A stretch of DNA of 64,000 nucleotides, from NCBI GenBank assembly GCA_000023185.1, contig CP001624.1, positions 372,001-436,000 on the forward strand, read 5' to 3'. This DNA is from Rhizobium leguminosarum bv. trifolii WSM1325 (lineage in GTDB: Bacteria; Pseudomonadota; Alphaproteobacteria; Rhizobiales; Rhizobiaceae). The notes under the pieces are model-generated. The model was not told the DNA's origin. It was given only the letters and a program-made list of their open reading frames with translations, and did no database searches. Of this stretch, positions 1 through 10,155 are shown in pieces. Position numbers and translations under genes: made by a program. Within the stretch, counting starts at the first letter, position 1; each line of letters starts with the position of its first letter.

Positions 1-662
1 CGCACGTGCGTCACTGGGCCAGCATTGCTCCAGGTGCGGCGTTCGACCACGAGACAGGCGGTATTGCGCGCGATGTCCAGGACTGCGGCCACTTCGGCAT
101 TGGCCGAGACGGCATGGATCCGATGTTCGGCCGTGCTCCACGGCACTTGGTTCAGCAGCCAGGGGCCTGGCGCCGTCGTCAGGAAATCGGCATCGGCGGC
201 TTCTGGAACCGTCGCAAGACTGATCAGCCGCTCCTCCAGGCAAAAGGGCCGCGCGCCGGCATTGTGGATGCAGACGACTTCGACGACCGAGGACGCCACA
301 GGCAGTTCCAGCCTTCGACTGTCGTCCACCTTGGCCTTGCGGCTCACCTTCTTCGAAACCGCATAGGAATAGGGCAGGTTCAGCGACCGCACCTCGGCCT
401 TGATATCGTGGATTTCAAGAATGGCCGATTGCGCCTGCGGCTGGGTGACGAAGCTGCCGGACTTCTTGCGGCGCTCGATCAGGCCGGCCTTGGCAAGCTG
501 GGTCAGCACCTTGTTCACCGTCATGCGCGAGCAGTCATACTGCGTGGCGAGATCGACCTCGAAGGGAATGCGGTGCCCCGGCGGCCAATCGCCCGAGACG
601 ATACGGCCCTCGATGTCGCTAAGGATGCGCTGGTGCAAGGTGGGATCCTTGCTTTGGTTCAT
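1..662 (-). CDS. hutC: HutC, GntR-family repressor of histidine utilisation (3' end outside window)
   Basis: The reverse strand reads from an ATG at 662 into a GntR winged-helix domain (the segment around CSRMTVNKVLTQLAKAGLIE is the recognition helix region) followed by an UTRA ligand-binding domain, with no stop before the window edge. HutC represses hut genes until urocanate accumulates (family knowledge). It lies about 120 bp downstream of hutF on the same strand, so it is probably co-transcribed with it. A palindrome that fits its operator lies upstream of hutF and hutI. The start is supported by the family's usual N-terminus (MNQSKDPTLHQRI); the Shine-Dalgarno sequence is weak. Confidence 0.93.
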   Translation of the reverse strand, partial: MNQSKDPTLHQRILSDIEGRIVSGDWPPGHRIPFEVDLATQYDCSRMTVNKVLTQLAKAGLIERRKKSGSFVTQPQAQSAILEIHDIKAEVRSLNLPYSYAVSKKVSRKAKVDDSRRLELPVASSVVEVVCIHNAGARPFCLEERLISLATVPEAADADFLTTAPGPWLLNQVPWSTAEHRIHAVSANAEVAAVLDIARNTACLVVERRTWSNAGPVTHV

Positions 663-780
663 CGCCACGTTCCGTTTGGTCTCCCGCTATCTCTTTGTTT
701 TTACGCAATCCCGGACGCGAACCGCTCCACACTTGCTGGAATTGCTCTAATTCGAATGCCTGGACAGGAAAAGCTCTTTT

Positions 781-2127
781 TCAGTCGGCCAGCAGTTCAC
801 CCATCGCAGCGAGGAAGCGCCGGTCGATGGCATCACGCTTGAGATGGCGACCGCCCTCCACCTGCTTGCGGCCATGCGCCCAGACGCAATCGACGGAAAT
901 GCCGCCTGCAAACAGCCAGTGATCGAGGATCTGGTCGCCTGCGAGATAAGGAACAGCCGTCGTATCGAGCGAAACGATATCGGCGTGATGGCCCTCAGCA
1001 AGACCCGCCGGTGCTTTCAGCGCAGCACCGCCGCCGGCAAGCGCATGAGTGAACAGCGAAAGCGCCGTCGATCCGCCGGGTGCCGCGACGACGTTGCGGG
1101 CGCGAAGCGCCAGGCGCTGCGAATATTCGAGCTGGCGCAGTTCCTCCGGCACGGAGATCAGCACGTTGGAATCCGAACCGATGCCGTAACGCCCGCCCTC
1201 TTCGAGAAAGAGCGGCGCGGCGAAAGCGCCGTCGCCGAGATTGGCTTCGGTAATCGGGCAGAGGCCGGCGATCGCGCCGCTTTTCGCCATCCGCCGCGTT
1301 TCGTCCTCGGTCATGTGCGTCGCATGGATCAGGCACCAGCGCTCATCCATAGGCGCATGATCGAGCAGCCATTGCACAGGCCGCGCGCCGGACCAGGCAA
1401 TGCAGTCCTCGACCTCCTTCACCTGCTCGGCGACATGGATATGGATGGGACCGTCGCCGGCCATCGGCACCAGCCTTGTGAGCTCCTCCGGTGTCGCCGC
1501 CCGCAGGCTGTGCGGCGCCAGCCCAAGCTCGGCGCCGTCGAGCCGGCCGGTGACTGCCCGGCATCCCTCCATCAGCCTTTCGAAGCTTTCGAGCGAATTG
1601 ATGAAACGCCGCTGGCCGTCGATCGGGGCAGCGCCGCCGAAGCCGGAATGGGCATAGAAGACCGGCAGCAGTGTCAGGCCGATACCGGTCTCTTGACTTG
1701 CCGCGCCAATGCGTTCGGCAAGCTCGGCGATATTGGCGTAAGTGCCCCCATCCCTGTCGTGGTGGAGATAGTGGAACTCGCCGACGCGGGAAAAACCGGC
1801 CTCCAGCATTTCCGCATAAAGCTTGGCCGCGACCGCCTCGACATGATCAGGCGTCATCGCCAGGGCAAACTTGTACATGACCGTGCGCCAGCTCCAGAAG
1901 CTGTCATTGGCCGGGCCGCGCACTTCGGCAAGGCCGGCCATCGCCCGCTGGAAGGCGTGGCTATGCAGGTTTGCCATGGCGGGAACGAGGAGAGCATGAC
2001 ACTCGTCGCCGGGCTCGGGAGAAGTGCCGATTTCGACCCGCGCGATGCGCCCGGCCTCAAGCGTCAGCCGCACATCCTTCTGCCAGCCCTGCGGCGTCAG
2101 CGCCGTGTCTGCGTGAAGTGTGGTCAT
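781..2127 (-). CDS. hutF: HutF, formimidoylglutamate deiminase
   Basis: This 448-residue amidohydrolase-superfamily protein deiminates N-formimidoyl-glutamate to N-formylglutamate plus ammonia. It shows the metal-binding NLHSHAFQ motif near the N-terminus and further HIH and HATH histidine motifs. Together with HutG it defines the five-step route from histidine to glutamate. The open frame extends upstream to 2283, but that start would lie across the hut operator; the ATG at 2127 gives the normal MTTLHAD-like N-terminus and is preceded by a purine-rich GGCAAGAGGAG stretch on the coding strand. Divergent from hutI, and followed by hutC. Confidence 0.95.
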   Translation of the reverse strand: MTTLHADTALTPQGWQKDVRLTLEAGRIARVEIGTSPEPGDECHALLVPAMANLHSHAFQRAMAGLAEVRGPANDSFWSWRTVMYKFALAMTPDHVEAVAAKLYAEMLEAGFSRVGEFHYLHHDRDGGTYANIAELAERIGAASQETGIGLTLLPVFYAHSGFGGAAPIDGQRRFINSLESFERLMEGCRAVTGRLDGAELGLAPHSLRAATPEELTRLVPMAGDGPIHIHVAEQVKEVEDCIAWSGARPVQWLLDHAPMDERWCLIHATHMTEDETRRMAKSGAIAGLCPITEANLGDGAFAAPLFLEEGGRYGIGSDSNVLISVPEELRQLEYSQRLALRARNVVAAPGGSTALSLFTHALAGGGAALKAPAGLAEGHHADIVSLDTTAVPYLAGDQILDHWLFAGGISVDCVWAHGRKQVEGGRHLKRDAIDRRFLAAMGELLAD

Positions 2128-2208
2128 GACCTTGCCTCTCCTCTTGCCGTGCCGCCGATCTTTCTTTTCCAGAAAAGCGCACAAAATTTCTCTTGTCACC
2201 TGTCGATT

Positions 2209-2220
2209 ATGTATATACAT
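2209..2220. promoter_or_regulatory. hutC operator: Probable HutC operator in the hutF/hutI divergent promoter region
   Basis: A perfect 12-bp palindrome, ATGTATATACAT, sits in the 122-bp gap between the divergent hutF and hutI starts. HutC regulators of proteobacteria bind TGTATATACA-cored sites (family knowledge). One site placed here could control both operons, and the local AT-richness stands out against the GC-rich coding sequence on both sides. Binding is inferred, not shown. Confidence 0.8.
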
Positions 2221-2249
2221 GTTTCGGCATAAGGAAAGGCGCAAAGCTG

Positions 2250-3512
2250 ATGACCGGGAACATTTTTTCAGACGAAGCCCCATCCGCCGACACCCGCCCA
2301 GTGCTGTGGCGCAATGCGCGGCTGGCCACGCTGGCGTCTGCTAAAGAAGGGCTCGGCATCGTTGAAAAGGGCGCCGTGCTGATCGAAAACGGCCGCATCG
2401 CCTTTGCCGGCGCCGAAAGCGAGCTGCCAGCATCGGCCATCGAACGCTCCGAAATCGTCGATCTCGAAGGCCGCTGGGTAACGCCCGGTCTCGTCGACTG
2501 CCACACCCATATCGTCCACGGCGGCAACCGCGCCCGCGAGTTCGAAATGCGCCTTGCAGGCGCGACTTATGAGGAGGTCGCGCGCGCCGGCGGCGGCATC
2601 GTCTCCTCGGTGAAGGCGACCAATGCGCTGTCGGTCGAGGAGCTCGTCGCGCAGGCTCTGCCGCGGCTCGACACGCTGCTTGCCGAAGGCGTGACGACGA
2701 TCGAGGTCAAGTCCGGTTACGGGCTGAACCGGACCGGTGAAGTGAAGATGCTGCAGAGCGCCCGCCTGCTCGGCCATGTCAGACCAGTCCGCGTCGCCAC
2801 CAGCTATCTCGGCGCCCATGCGACGCCCGTGGAGTATAAGGGGCGCAACGGCGATTATCTCGATGATGTCGTTCTGCCCGGTCTCGACGACATGCATGGC
2901 CTCGGTCTTGCCGATGCCGTCGACGGCTTCTGCGAGGGCATCGCTTTTTCGACCACCGAGATCGCCCGCGTCTTCGACAAGGCCAAGGCGCTCGGCCTGC
3001 CGGTCAAGCTGCATGCCGAGCAGCTCTCCAATCTTGGCGGCGCCAGGCTCGCCGCATCCTATGGCGCATTGTCGGCCGATCATCTCGAATATCTCGACGA
3101 AGATGGCGTTGCGGCGATGGCCGCGGCCGGCACCGTCGCCGTGCTGCTCCCCGGCGCCTTTTACGCCATCCATGAAAAGCAGAAGCCGCCGGTGGAGGCG
3201 CTGCGGCGGGCAGGCGTGCCGATCGCGATCGCCACTGATTGCAATCCCGGCACCTCGCCGCTCACCTCGATGTTGCTCACCATGAACATGTCGGCCACGC
3301 TTTTCGGCCTCACCGTCGAGGAATGCATCGCCGGCGCCACCCGCGAAGGCGCCCGCGCCCTTGGCCTGCTCGACCAGACGGGAACGCTCGAACCCGGCAA
3401 ATCCGCCGATCTCGCCGTCTGGAATATCGAAAGCCTCGCCGAGCTCGTCTACCGCATCGGCTTCAATCCGATTCACGCACGCGTCTTCAAGGGCGAAAGG
3501 AACGGTCGATGA
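2250..3512 (+). CDS. hutI: HutI, imidazolonepropionase
   Basis: 420-residue amidohydrolase that opens imidazolone-5-propionate to N-formimidoyl-glutamate, the third step of histidine breakdown. Recognisable by the CHTHIVHGG metal-binding segment near the N-terminus, [12 protein letters not shown] in the middle and the [11 protein letters not shown] segment toward the C-terminus. The ATG at 2250 follows an AAGGAAAGG ribosome site about ten bases upstream; the longer frame from 2193 would overlap the operator and is not favoured. Its stop overlaps the hutH start (ATGA), indicating translational coupling in hutIHGUD. Confidence 0.96.
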   Translation: MTGNIFSDEAPSADTRPVLWRNARLATLASAKEGLGIVEKGAVLIENGRIAFAGAESELPASAIERSEIVDLEGRWVTPGLVDCHTHIVHGGNRAREFEMRLAGATYEEVARAGGGIVSSVKATNALSVEELVAQALPRLDTLLAEGVTTIEVKSGYGLNRTGEVKMLQSARLLGHVRPVRVATSYLGAHATPVEYKGRNGDYLDDVVLPGLDDMHGLGLADAVDGFCEGIAFSTTEIARVFDKAKALGLPVKLHAEQLSNLGGARLAASYGALSADHLEYLDEDGVAAMAAAGTVAVLLPGAFYAIHEKQKPPVEALRRAGVPIAIATDCNPGTSPLTSMLLTMNMSATLFGLTVEECIAGATREGARALGLLDQTGTLEPGKSADLAVWNIESLAELVYRIGFNPIHARVFKGERNGR

Positions 3513-5044
3513 CCATCACGCTCCACCCGGGGTCCGTCTCGCTCAAGGATCTCGAAACCGTCTACTGGACCGGCGTGCCGGCAAGGCTCGATCCCGCCTT
3601 CGATGCCGGGATCGCCAAGGCCGCTGCCCGTATCGCCGAGATCGCCGCCGGCAACGCGCCGGTCTACGGCATCAATACCGGCTTCGGCAAACTCGCCTCG
3701 ATCAAGATCGACAGCGCCGATGTGACCACCTTGCAGCGCAATCTCATCCTGTCGCATTGCTGCGGCGTCGGCGCGCCACTGCCTGAGAATATCGCGCGGC
3801 TGATCATGGCGCTCAAGCTGGTCTCGCTTGGGCGCGGTGCCTCCGGCGTGCGGCTGGAGCTGGTGCGGCTGATCGAAGGCATGCTGGAAAAGGGCGTCAT
3901 TCCGCTGATTCCGGAAAAGGGCTCTGTCGGCGCCTCCGGCGATCTTGCCCCGCTTGCCCATATGGCGGCGGTGATGATGGGCGAGGCCGAAGCCTTCTTC
4001 GCCGGCGAACGCCTCCCGGGCGCGCAAGCCCTCGAAAGGGCCGGGCTGAAACCAGTGGTGCTCGCCGCCAAGGAGGGTCTCGCTCTCATCAACGGCACCC
4101 AGACCTCGACGGCGCTGGCACTTGCCGGCCTCTTCCGCGCCCATCGCGCCGCGCAGGCGGCTCTGATTACCGGCGCCATGTCCACCGATGCCGCCATGGG
4201 CTCTTCGGCGCCCTTTCATCCGGATATTCACACACTGCGTGGCCACAAGGGCCAGATCGACACGGCCGCCGCACTTCGGGCGCTCCTCGAAAACTCCATC
4301 ATTCGCCAGAGCCACATCGAGGGCGACGAGCGCGTGCAGGATCCCTATTGCATCCGCTGCCAGCCGCAGGTCGACGGTGCCTGCCTCGATCTGTTGCGCT
4401 CGGTTGCCCGCACCCTCGAAATCGAGGCCAACGCGGTCACCGACAATCCGCTGGTGCTTTCGGACAATTCCGTCGTCTCCGGCGGCAATTTCCACGCCGA
4501 ACCCGTCGCCTTCGCCGCCGACCAGATCGCGCTCGCCGTCTGCGAGATCGGCGCGATTTCGCAGCGCCGCATCGCGCTGCTCGTCGATCCGACCCTCTCC
4601 TACGGCCTGCCGGCCTTTCTCGCCAAGAAGCCGGGCCTGAACTCCGGCCTGATGATCGCCGAGGTGACGTCAGCGGCGCTGATGTCCGAAAACAAGCAGA
4701 TGTCGCACCCCGCCTCGGTCGATTCGACCCCGACATCGGCCAATCAGGAAGACCATGTCTCCATGGCCTGCCATGGCGCCCGCCGCCTGCTCGCCATGAC
4801 CGAGAACCTGTTCGGCATCATCGGCATCGAGGCGCTGACCGCCGCCCAAGGCGTCGAACTGCGCGCGCCGCTGTCGACCAGCCCGGAGCTTGGCAAGGCG
4901 ATCACGGCCATCCGCACCAAGGTGGCGAGCCTCGACGTTGACCGCTACATGGCAAACGACCTCGCCGCCGCCGCCGAACTGGTGGCGACGGGTGCGCTGA
5001 ACGCCTCGGTTTCTTCTGGGATCTTGCCGGTTCTGGAGAGCTGA
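3509..5044 (+). CDS. hutH: HutH, histidine ammonia-lyase
   Basis: 511-residue lyase that converts L-histidine to trans-urocanate and ammonia, the first step of the pathway. The Ala-Ser-Gly triad that cyclises to the MIO electrophile is at residues 142-144 within [14 protein letters not shown], and the family segments YGINTGFG (53-60) and the [11 protein letters not shown] region are present. Length matches the family. The ATG at 3509 overlaps the hutI stop. It is followed after one base by hutG. Confidence 0.97.
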   Translation: MTITLHPGSVSLKDLETVYWTGVPARLDPAFDAGIAKAAARIAEIAAGNAPVYGINTGFGKLASIKIDSADVTTLQRNLILSHCCGVGAPLPENIARLIMALKLVSLGRGASGVRLELVRLIEGMLEKGVIPLIPEKGSVGASGDLAPLAHMAAVMMGEAEAFFAGERLPGAQALERAGLKPVVLAAKEGLALINGTQTSTALALAGLFRAHRAAQAALITGAMSTDAAMGSSAPFHPDIHTLRGHKGQIDTAAALRALLENSIIRQSHIEGDERVQDPYCIRCQPQVDGACLDLLRSVARTLEIEANAVTDNPLVLSDNSVVSGGNFHAEPVAFAADQIALAVCEIGAISQRRIALLVDPTLSYGLPAFLAKKPGLNSGLMIAEVTSAALMSENKQMSHPASVDSTPTSANQEDHVSMACHGARRLLAMTENLFGIIGIEALTAAQGVELRAPLSTSPELGKAITAIRTKVASLDVDRYMANDLAAAAELVATGALNASVSSGILPVLES

Positions 5045-5045
5045 G

Positions 5046-5867
5046 ATGACGATCAAGGAAAAAGTCTCCGTGCCATGCGAAATTCGCCAAGGCACCTCCC
5101 CCGTCATCCTCGGCTTTCCCCATACCGGCACCGAGGTCCCGCCCGAGATCGCCGATCGCCTCAACGACAATGGCAGGATGCTGGCCGACACCGACTGGCA
5201 CATCCACCGGCTCTATGACGGCCTGCTCGACAATGTCACGACGGTGCGCGCCACATTCCACCGCTACGTGATCGACGCCAACCGCGATCCGGCCGGCGTC
5301 AGCCTCTACCCCGGCCAAAACACCACCGGCCTCGTTCCCCAGACGGATTTCGACGGCAAGGCGATCTGGAAGGAAGGCGCCGCACCCGACGAGGCCGATA
5401 TCGCGGCGCGGCTGCGGGACTTTCATGCTCCTTATCACGCGGCCCTTGCCGCCGAGATCGAGCGCGTGAGAGCAATCCACGGCGTCGCGATCCTCTACGA
5501 CTGCCATTCGATCCGCTCCCACATTCCCTTCCTCTTCGAAGGCAAGCTGCCGGATTTCAATATCGGCACCGATATGGGCAAGACGTGCGACAGCGCGATC
5601 GAGCAGGCGACGCTTACCGTCGTCGAAGCCGCCGAGGGTTACGACAGCGTGCTCAACGGTCGTTTCAAGGGCGGCTGGACGACACGCCACTATGGTCGGC
5701 CCGAAACCGGCGTGCACGCGATCCAGATGGAGCTCGCGCAATCGACGCATCTGCAGAGCGAGGCGGCGCCCTTTGCCTATGACGCCGCCAAGGCGGACAG
5801 ACTTCGCGTTCATCTCAAGAACATTCTGGTGCGCATCGAACAGATTGCGCCAGGCCTGAAACGATAA
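5046..5867 (+). CDS. hutG: HutG, N-formylglutamate amidohydrolase
   Basis: 273-residue FGase-family protein that hydrolyses N-formylglutamate to glutamate and formate. Family features visible include GFPHTGTEVP near the N-terminus, DTDWHIHRLY, NRDP and the DCHSIRS motif around residues 157-163, plausible metal ligands. It is the partner of HutF, so this organism uses the formylglutamate branch rather than the formamide-releasing one. Starts one base after the hutH stop. Confidence 0.95.
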   Translation: MTIKEKVSVPCEIRQGTSPVILGFPHTGTEVPPEIADRLNDNGRMLADTDWHIHRLYDGLLDNVTTVRATFHRYVIDANRDPAGVSLYPGQNTTGLVPQTDFDGKAIWKEGAAPDEADIAARLRDFHAPYHAALAAEIERVRAIHGVAILYDCHSIRSHIPFLFEGKLPDFNIGTDMGKTCDSAIEQATLTVVEAAEGYDSVLNGRFKGGWTTRHYGRPETGVHAIQMELAQSTHLQSEAAPFAYDAAKADRLRVHLKNILVRIEQIAPGLKR

Positions 5868-5891
5868 CGATCTCTCGACAGGGGAACCGCC

Positions 5892-7565
5892 ATGAGCAAT
5901 CCACGCCACAATATCCGCGAAATCCGCGCGCCCCGCGGCAACGATCTCAATGCCAAAAGCTGGATGACCGAAGCGCCGCTACGCATGCTGATGAACAATC
6001 TCGACCCCGACGTCGCGGAAAATCCGAACGAGCTCGTCGTCTATGGCGGCATCGGGCGCGCCGCCCGCACCTGGGAGGATTTCGACCGCATCGTCGCGAC
6101 GCTGAAGACGCTGACGGAAGAAGAAACGCTGGTCGTGCAATCCGGCAAGCCGGTCGGCGTGTTCCGCACCCACAAGGATGCGCCGCGGGTGCTGATCGCC
6201 AATTCCAACCTCGTGCCGCATTGGGCGACCTGGGACCATTTCAACGAGTTGGATAAGAAGGGCCTTGCCATGTACGGCCAGATGACGGCCGGCTCGTGGA
6301 TCTATATCGGCACCCAGGGCATCGTGCAGGGCACCTACGAGACCTTCGTCGAGGCCGGCCGCCAACACTACGGCGGCAATCTCAAGGGCAAATGGATCCT
6401 GACCGGCGGTCTCGGCGGCATGGGCGGCGCCCAGCCGCTCGCCGCCGTCATGGCCGGCGCCTGCTGCCTTGCCGTCGAATGCAATCCCGATTCGATCGAT
6501 TTTCGCCTGCGCACCCGCTATGTCGACGCCAAGGCCGAGACGCTCGATGAAGCGCTCGAGATGATCGACCGCTGGACCAAGGCCGGCGAGGCGAAATCCG
6601 TCGGTCTGCTCGGCAACGCCGCCGAAATCCTGCCGGAGATGGTCCGCCGCGGCATCCGCCCCGATATCGTCACCGACCAGACCTCGGCGCACGACCCGAT
6701 CAACGGCTACCTGCCGAAGGGCTGGACGATGGGCGAATGGAAGGCAAAGCGCGAAACCGATCCGAAGGCCGTGGAAAAAGCGGCGCGCGCCTCGATGCGC
6801 GAGCATGTCGAAGCGATGATCGCCTTCTGGAACGCCGGCGTGCCGACCCTCGATTATGGCAACAATATCCGCCAGGTCGCCAAGGATGAAGGCCTCGAAA
6901 ACGCCTTCGCCTTCCCTGGCTTCGTGCCGGCCTATATCCGGCCGCTGTTTTGCCGCGGCATCGGCCCCTTCCGCTGGGCGGCCCTTTCGGGCGATCCGGA
7001 GGATATCTACAAGACCGATGCCAAGGTGAAGGAGCTGCTGCCTGACAACAAGCACCTGCATCATTGGCTCGACATGGCCAGGGAGCGCATCGCCTTCCAG
7101 GGCCTGCCGGCGCGCATCTGCTGGGTGGGCTTGGGCGACCGCCACAAGCTCGGCCTCGCCTTCAACGAGATGGTGAGAACAGGCGAGCTCTCCGCCCCGA
7201 TCGTCATCGGTCGCGATCATCTGGACTCCGGCTCCGTCGCTTCGCCGAACCGCGAGACCGAAGCGATGAAGGACGGTTCCGACGCCGTCTCCGATTGGCC
7301 GCTGCTCAACGCCCTGCTCAACACGGCGTCGGGCGCCACCTGGGTGTCGCTGCATCACGGCGGCGGCGTCGGCATGGGCTTCTCGCAGCATTCCGGCATG
7401 GTCATTTGCGCCGATGGCACGGACGATGCCGCAAGACGCCTCGAGCGCGTGCTCTGGAACGACCCGGCGACCGGTGTCATGCGCCACGCCGATGCCGGTT
7501 ACGAGATCGCCATCGACTGCGCCAAGGAAAAGGGCCTGCGCCTGCCCGGCATTCTCGGGAACTGA
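5892..7565 (+). CDS. hutU: HutU, urocanate hydratase
   Basis: 557-residue urocanase that converts urocanate to imidazolonepropionate using tightly bound NAD+. Full length for the family, with the [13 protein letters not shown] dinucleotide-binding glycine run (about 176-188), the conserved [14 protein letters not shown] segment near the N-terminus and the C-terminal [15 protein letters not shown] signature. An AGGGGAACCGCC leader precedes the ATG. Fourth gene of hutIHGUD. Confidence 0.97.
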   Translation: MSNPRHNIREIRAPRGNDLNAKSWMTEAPLRMLMNNLDPDVAENPNELVVYGGIGRAARTWEDFDRIVATLKTLTEEETLVVQSGKPVGVFRTHKDAPRVLIANSNLVPHWATWDHFNELDKKGLAMYGQMTAGSWIYIGTQGIVQGTYETFVEAGRQHYGGNLKGKWILTGGLGGMGGAQPLAAVMAGACCLAVECNPDSIDFRLRTRYVDAKAETLDEALEMIDRWTKAGEAKSVGLLGNAAEILPEMVRRGIRPDIVTDQTSAHDPINGYLPKGWTMGEWKAKRETDPKAVEKAARASMREHVEAMIAFWNAGVPTLDYGNNIRQVAKDEGLENAFAFPGFVPAYIRPLFCRGIGPFRWAALSGDPEDIYKTDAKVKELLPDNKHLHHWLDMARERIAFQGLPARICWVGLGDRHKLGLAFNEMVRTGELSAPIVIGRDHLDSGSVASPNRETEAMKDGSDAVSDWPLLNALLNTASGATWVSLHHGGGVGMGFSQHSGMVICADGTDDAARRLERVLWNDPATGVMRHADAGYEIAIDCAKEKGLRLPGILGN

Positions 7566-7570
7566 GCCCG

Positions 7571-8146
7571 GTGAGGATCCTGCGCGCCGGCGATCACAAA
7601 CGCATGCCCTGGAAAAACGGCAAGGGAGAGACGGTGGAGATCGCCGTCTTTCCGCCCGGCGCGTCGATCAATGACTTCGACTGGCGCATCAGCATGGCAA
7701 CGGTCGCAGAGGATGGCCCGTTTTCGATCTTTCCTGGCATCGACCGGACGCTTGCAATCCTTGATGGCAACGGCATGGTGCTCGATGTCGCAGGCAGCAA
7801 GCCCGTGGTTCTGACAATGGCAAGCGATCCGCTGGCCTTCACGGCGGATATCCCGGTCGCGGCCAGGCTCGAGGACGGAGCCATCACCGATCTCAACGTG
7901 ATGACGCGCCGCAACGGGCTTACCCATACGCTGATCCGCATCGACGTCGATGGCGGCAAGTCCGTGCCGCTTTCGCCCTCGACATGCCTGTTGCTTTGTC
8001 ATTTCGGCGCACTGTCATTCCGCCGGGGCGGCGAGACCGGCGCGCTCGCGGCCGGCGATGCGCTGCTGATCGAGGACGCGACTGCCACCGTGCTAAAAAT
8101 CGATGGCGAAGCCAGATGTTATCTCGCTTCGATCACCGCAGGCTGA
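7571..8146 (+). CDS. hutD: HutD-family protein
   Basis: 191-residue cupin-like HutD/Ves-family protein. The family signature RMPWKNGKGETVEIAVFP is at the N-terminus and DWRISMA follows. In Pseudomonas, HutD is thought to limit over-activity of the hut operon, perhaps by binding formylglutamate (established knowledge, function not fully settled). The frame is open much further upstream through hutU, but the GTG at 7571, five bases after the hutU stop, gives the family N-terminus. Last gene of the operon. Confidence 0.9.
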   Translation: MRILRAGDHKRMPWKNGKGETVEIAVFPPGASINDFDWRISMATVAEDGPFSIFPGIDRTLAILDGNGMVLDVAGSKPVVLTMASDPLAFTADIPVAARLEDGAITDLNVMTRRNGLTHTLIRIDVDGGKSVPLSPSTCLLLCHFGALSFRRGGETGALAAGDALLIEDATATVLKIDGEARCYLASITAG

Positions 8147-8321
8147 TCTTCGAACAACGGGTTGAAAACATTAAATAATCTAGGATTTGGCGAAGCATTG
8201 GCATAAACCATCGCCATCTCGGGCCATGGACGTCATTCCTCGTTTCGGTCTAAACTTCGCCCTTGTGATGCGGAAGAAGACCTAGACTGCCCGCAACGTG
8301 GCGGGGAGCAAGGGAGCAGGC

Positions 8322-8951
8322 GTGACGGATCCATACGATATTCTCGGCGTTGAACGCGATGCGGACGAGGCGCAGTTGAAGGCCGCCTATCGGCGCCTGG
8401 CAAAAGTTGCCCATCCCGATTCGGGCGGTGATTCGGACGCCTTCGCCCATCTGCAGAAAGCCTACGGGCTGCTTCTCGATCCGGTACGGCGCAAGGTCTA
8501 CGACGACACCGGCTACGACGTCGAATTCGCCGACGCGGCCGAATTGCAGGCGCTGGTGATGATCGAGAAGCTCGTCACCGACGCGGTGCTCGACGAGCGC
8601 GCACCAGGAAGTTTCGATCCCGTCGCCGTCATGCAGGACAGCCTTTCCGAAGAACTGCGCAAGGCGCGTTTCAGCAAGAGCGAGCTCGAGCGCCACGCCT
8701 CGCGAATCGGCCTGCATCTGGAACGGCTCGAAAAACAGTCAGGCCGCGACGTGCTTGCCCACATGTTCCGCGCCCGCATCGAAGCGATCTCCAAGGCGGT
8801 CGCCGAAACCGAGGCGAAGATCAAGGCGACGGAACGCGCCGCCGACATGATCTCCGGCTATGTCTACGACATCGATCCGCCGCCGCTGCCGGATGACACG
8901 GTCACCAGCATCGAATGGGCCGAGCCCTCCAGAAACCGCTCCACCGGCTGA
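8322..8951 (+). CDS. J-domain (DnaJ-like) protein
   Basis: 209-residue protein with an N-terminal J-domain (DPYDILGVERDADEAQLKAAYRR). The catalytic HPD tripeptide is present as HPD in AKVAHPDSGG. There is no zinc-finger or substrate-binding region of canonical DnaJ; the rest is charged and helical, so it is a J-domain co-chaperone of unknown client. A GTG at 8298 is possible, but the GTG at 8322 has AAGGGAG just upstream. Confidence 0.85.
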   Translation: MTDPYDILGVERDADEAQLKAAYRRLAKVAHPDSGGDSDAFAHLQKAYGLLLDPVRRKVYDDTGYDVEFADAAELQALVMIEKLVTDAVLDERAPGSFDPVAVMQDSLSEELRKARFSKSELERHASRIGLHLERLEKQSGRDVLAHMFRARIEAISKAVAETEAKIKATERAADMISGYVYDIDPPPLPDDTVTSIEWAEPSRNRSTG

Positions 8952-8976
8952 CGGGCGGCGTAGGACGCGGCTGATC

Positions 8977-9678
8977 TTAATAAGACAGCTTGGGATACCA
9001 GTCGGCCGGCCGGCCTTCGGGCGTCGAATCGATGACGGTCCAGAGCGGCATCAGGTCGGGCGCCCCGCGCGGATCCTCACCGGGATCGGCCGTCACCCCG
9101 CCCATCTCCTGGCTCCAGAAATGGCGGATGGTGCCGTCGCGCCGCGTGAAAACGTTGAAGGCCGCGTCATCGCCGCCATCCTGGCCGATTGCGTGATAGT
9201 CGCGGCTGTAATCGTCCGTCATGTCGGAATAAAGCGGCAGGTGATGCCAGCCACGCTCTTTCTTGAAGGCGAGCAGCTTTTCAATCGGCGAGCGGGCGAC
9301 GACGGCCAAGGCTGCGCGCTGCTGAATGTCGGGCACCTCGCCGTCCCAGGACGATAGCAGCGAAGTGCACATCGGGCACGGGCGCTCGCGTTGCGGACCG
9401 AACATGTAGCTGTAGACGATCAGCGTCTCCTTGTCGGCGAAGAGTTCGCTAAAGGAGATCGGCCCGTCGCTGCCTTCGAAGCGGTAGTCTTTCGTCACCT
9501 CGCCGCCCGGCGGCAGCGCCCGGCGCTGTCTTGCCACGCGCTCGATGTGCCGGCGCAATTCGATCTCTTCGGCCAGCAGCGCGTCGCGGGCGCTGCGATA
9601 CGCCTCGCTCTCGTTTGGGAACCGGACGCCGTTCTTGGCCGCAAGCACGGCGGCAGGTACGAGATGCTGATTATCCAT
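8977..9678 (-). CDS. DUF899 thioredoxin-like family protein
   Basis: 233-residue protein of the DUF899 family, which has a thioredoxin-like fold. Typical features are YRFEGSDGPISFSELF, YSYMFGPQRERPCPMCTS (CPMC in place of the CxxC active site), and a C-terminal region with TVIDSTPEGR. A redox role is plausible but unproved. The start at 9678 is preceded by GGAGCAATTTTC; an upstream in-frame ATG at 9720 lacks such a site. Monocistronic. Confidence 0.88.
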   Translation of the reverse strand: MDNQHLVPAAVLAAKNGVRFPNESEAYRSARDALLAEEIELRRHIERVARQRRALPPGGEVTKDYRFEGSDGPISFSELFADKETLIVYSYMFGPQRERPCPMCTSLLSSWDGEVPDIQQRAALAVVARSPIEKLLAFKKERGWHHLPLYSDMTDDYSRDYHAIGQDGGDDAAFNVFTRRDGTIRHFWSQEMGGVTADPGEDPRGAPDLMPLWTVIDSTPEGRPADWYPKLSY

Positions 9679-10029
9679 GAAAATTGCTCCTTCTGTTGCC
9701 CGACGACGTGCTGAAGCCACGACCGCGGTGCCAGCACATCGTGATAAGGACGATCGGCCAAGGCGAAAATCGACAGTGCCGACGGAAAATATTCACGGAA
9801 TGTAGCAAATGCCACAGGTTTCGAAGGCAGAAATAGTTACCTCCAACGCTGTCGAGGGAGTTGGGTTGCACGCAAGCGGCGTTATGGCCCCACCTTCTGG
9901 AACAGCGTGTGATTGTTGATGTTGTTGCCGAACGGGGCTTCGACATATGACGATTACATGATTTACACATAGCACCAGTTCAGACGTGCCGGCGCAGCGG
10001 TTTAAGGTTTTCACGGAAACTGGACGTCG

Positions 10030-10137
10030 GCGCGATTGGAGCGCTGTTTCAGCGTCCTGTGGAACTGATATTCGCGTGTAATTCCGCTTCAGGATTTCGA
10101 CAAAAGCATCGGACATACCGTTCGAATGGAAGCGCAA
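10030..10137 (-). pseudogene. IS3-type transposase remnant (integrase-core C-terminal piece)
   Basis: About 35 residues (RFHSNGMSDAFVEILKRNY, then RISVPQDAETALQ) match the integrase-core pattern around the last catalytic acidic residue of IS3-family OrfB transposases. Similarity stops abruptly at about 10030 and upstream sequence is missing, so this is a fragment. The remaining DNA to 9679 holds the DUF899 promoter region; a short open run ending in NNHTLFQKVGP near 9900-9965 reads like coding remnant but I do not recognise it. Confidence 0.55.
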
Positions 10138-10155
10138 CTCTGTTGCGGCTGCGGA

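Noticed and set aside
844..7487. Long antisense open frames opposite hutF, hutI, hutH and hutU (up to ~500 codons)
   Set aside because: They lie fully inside well-supported hut genes on the other strand; they are GC-rich shadow frames without ribosome sites or family patterns.
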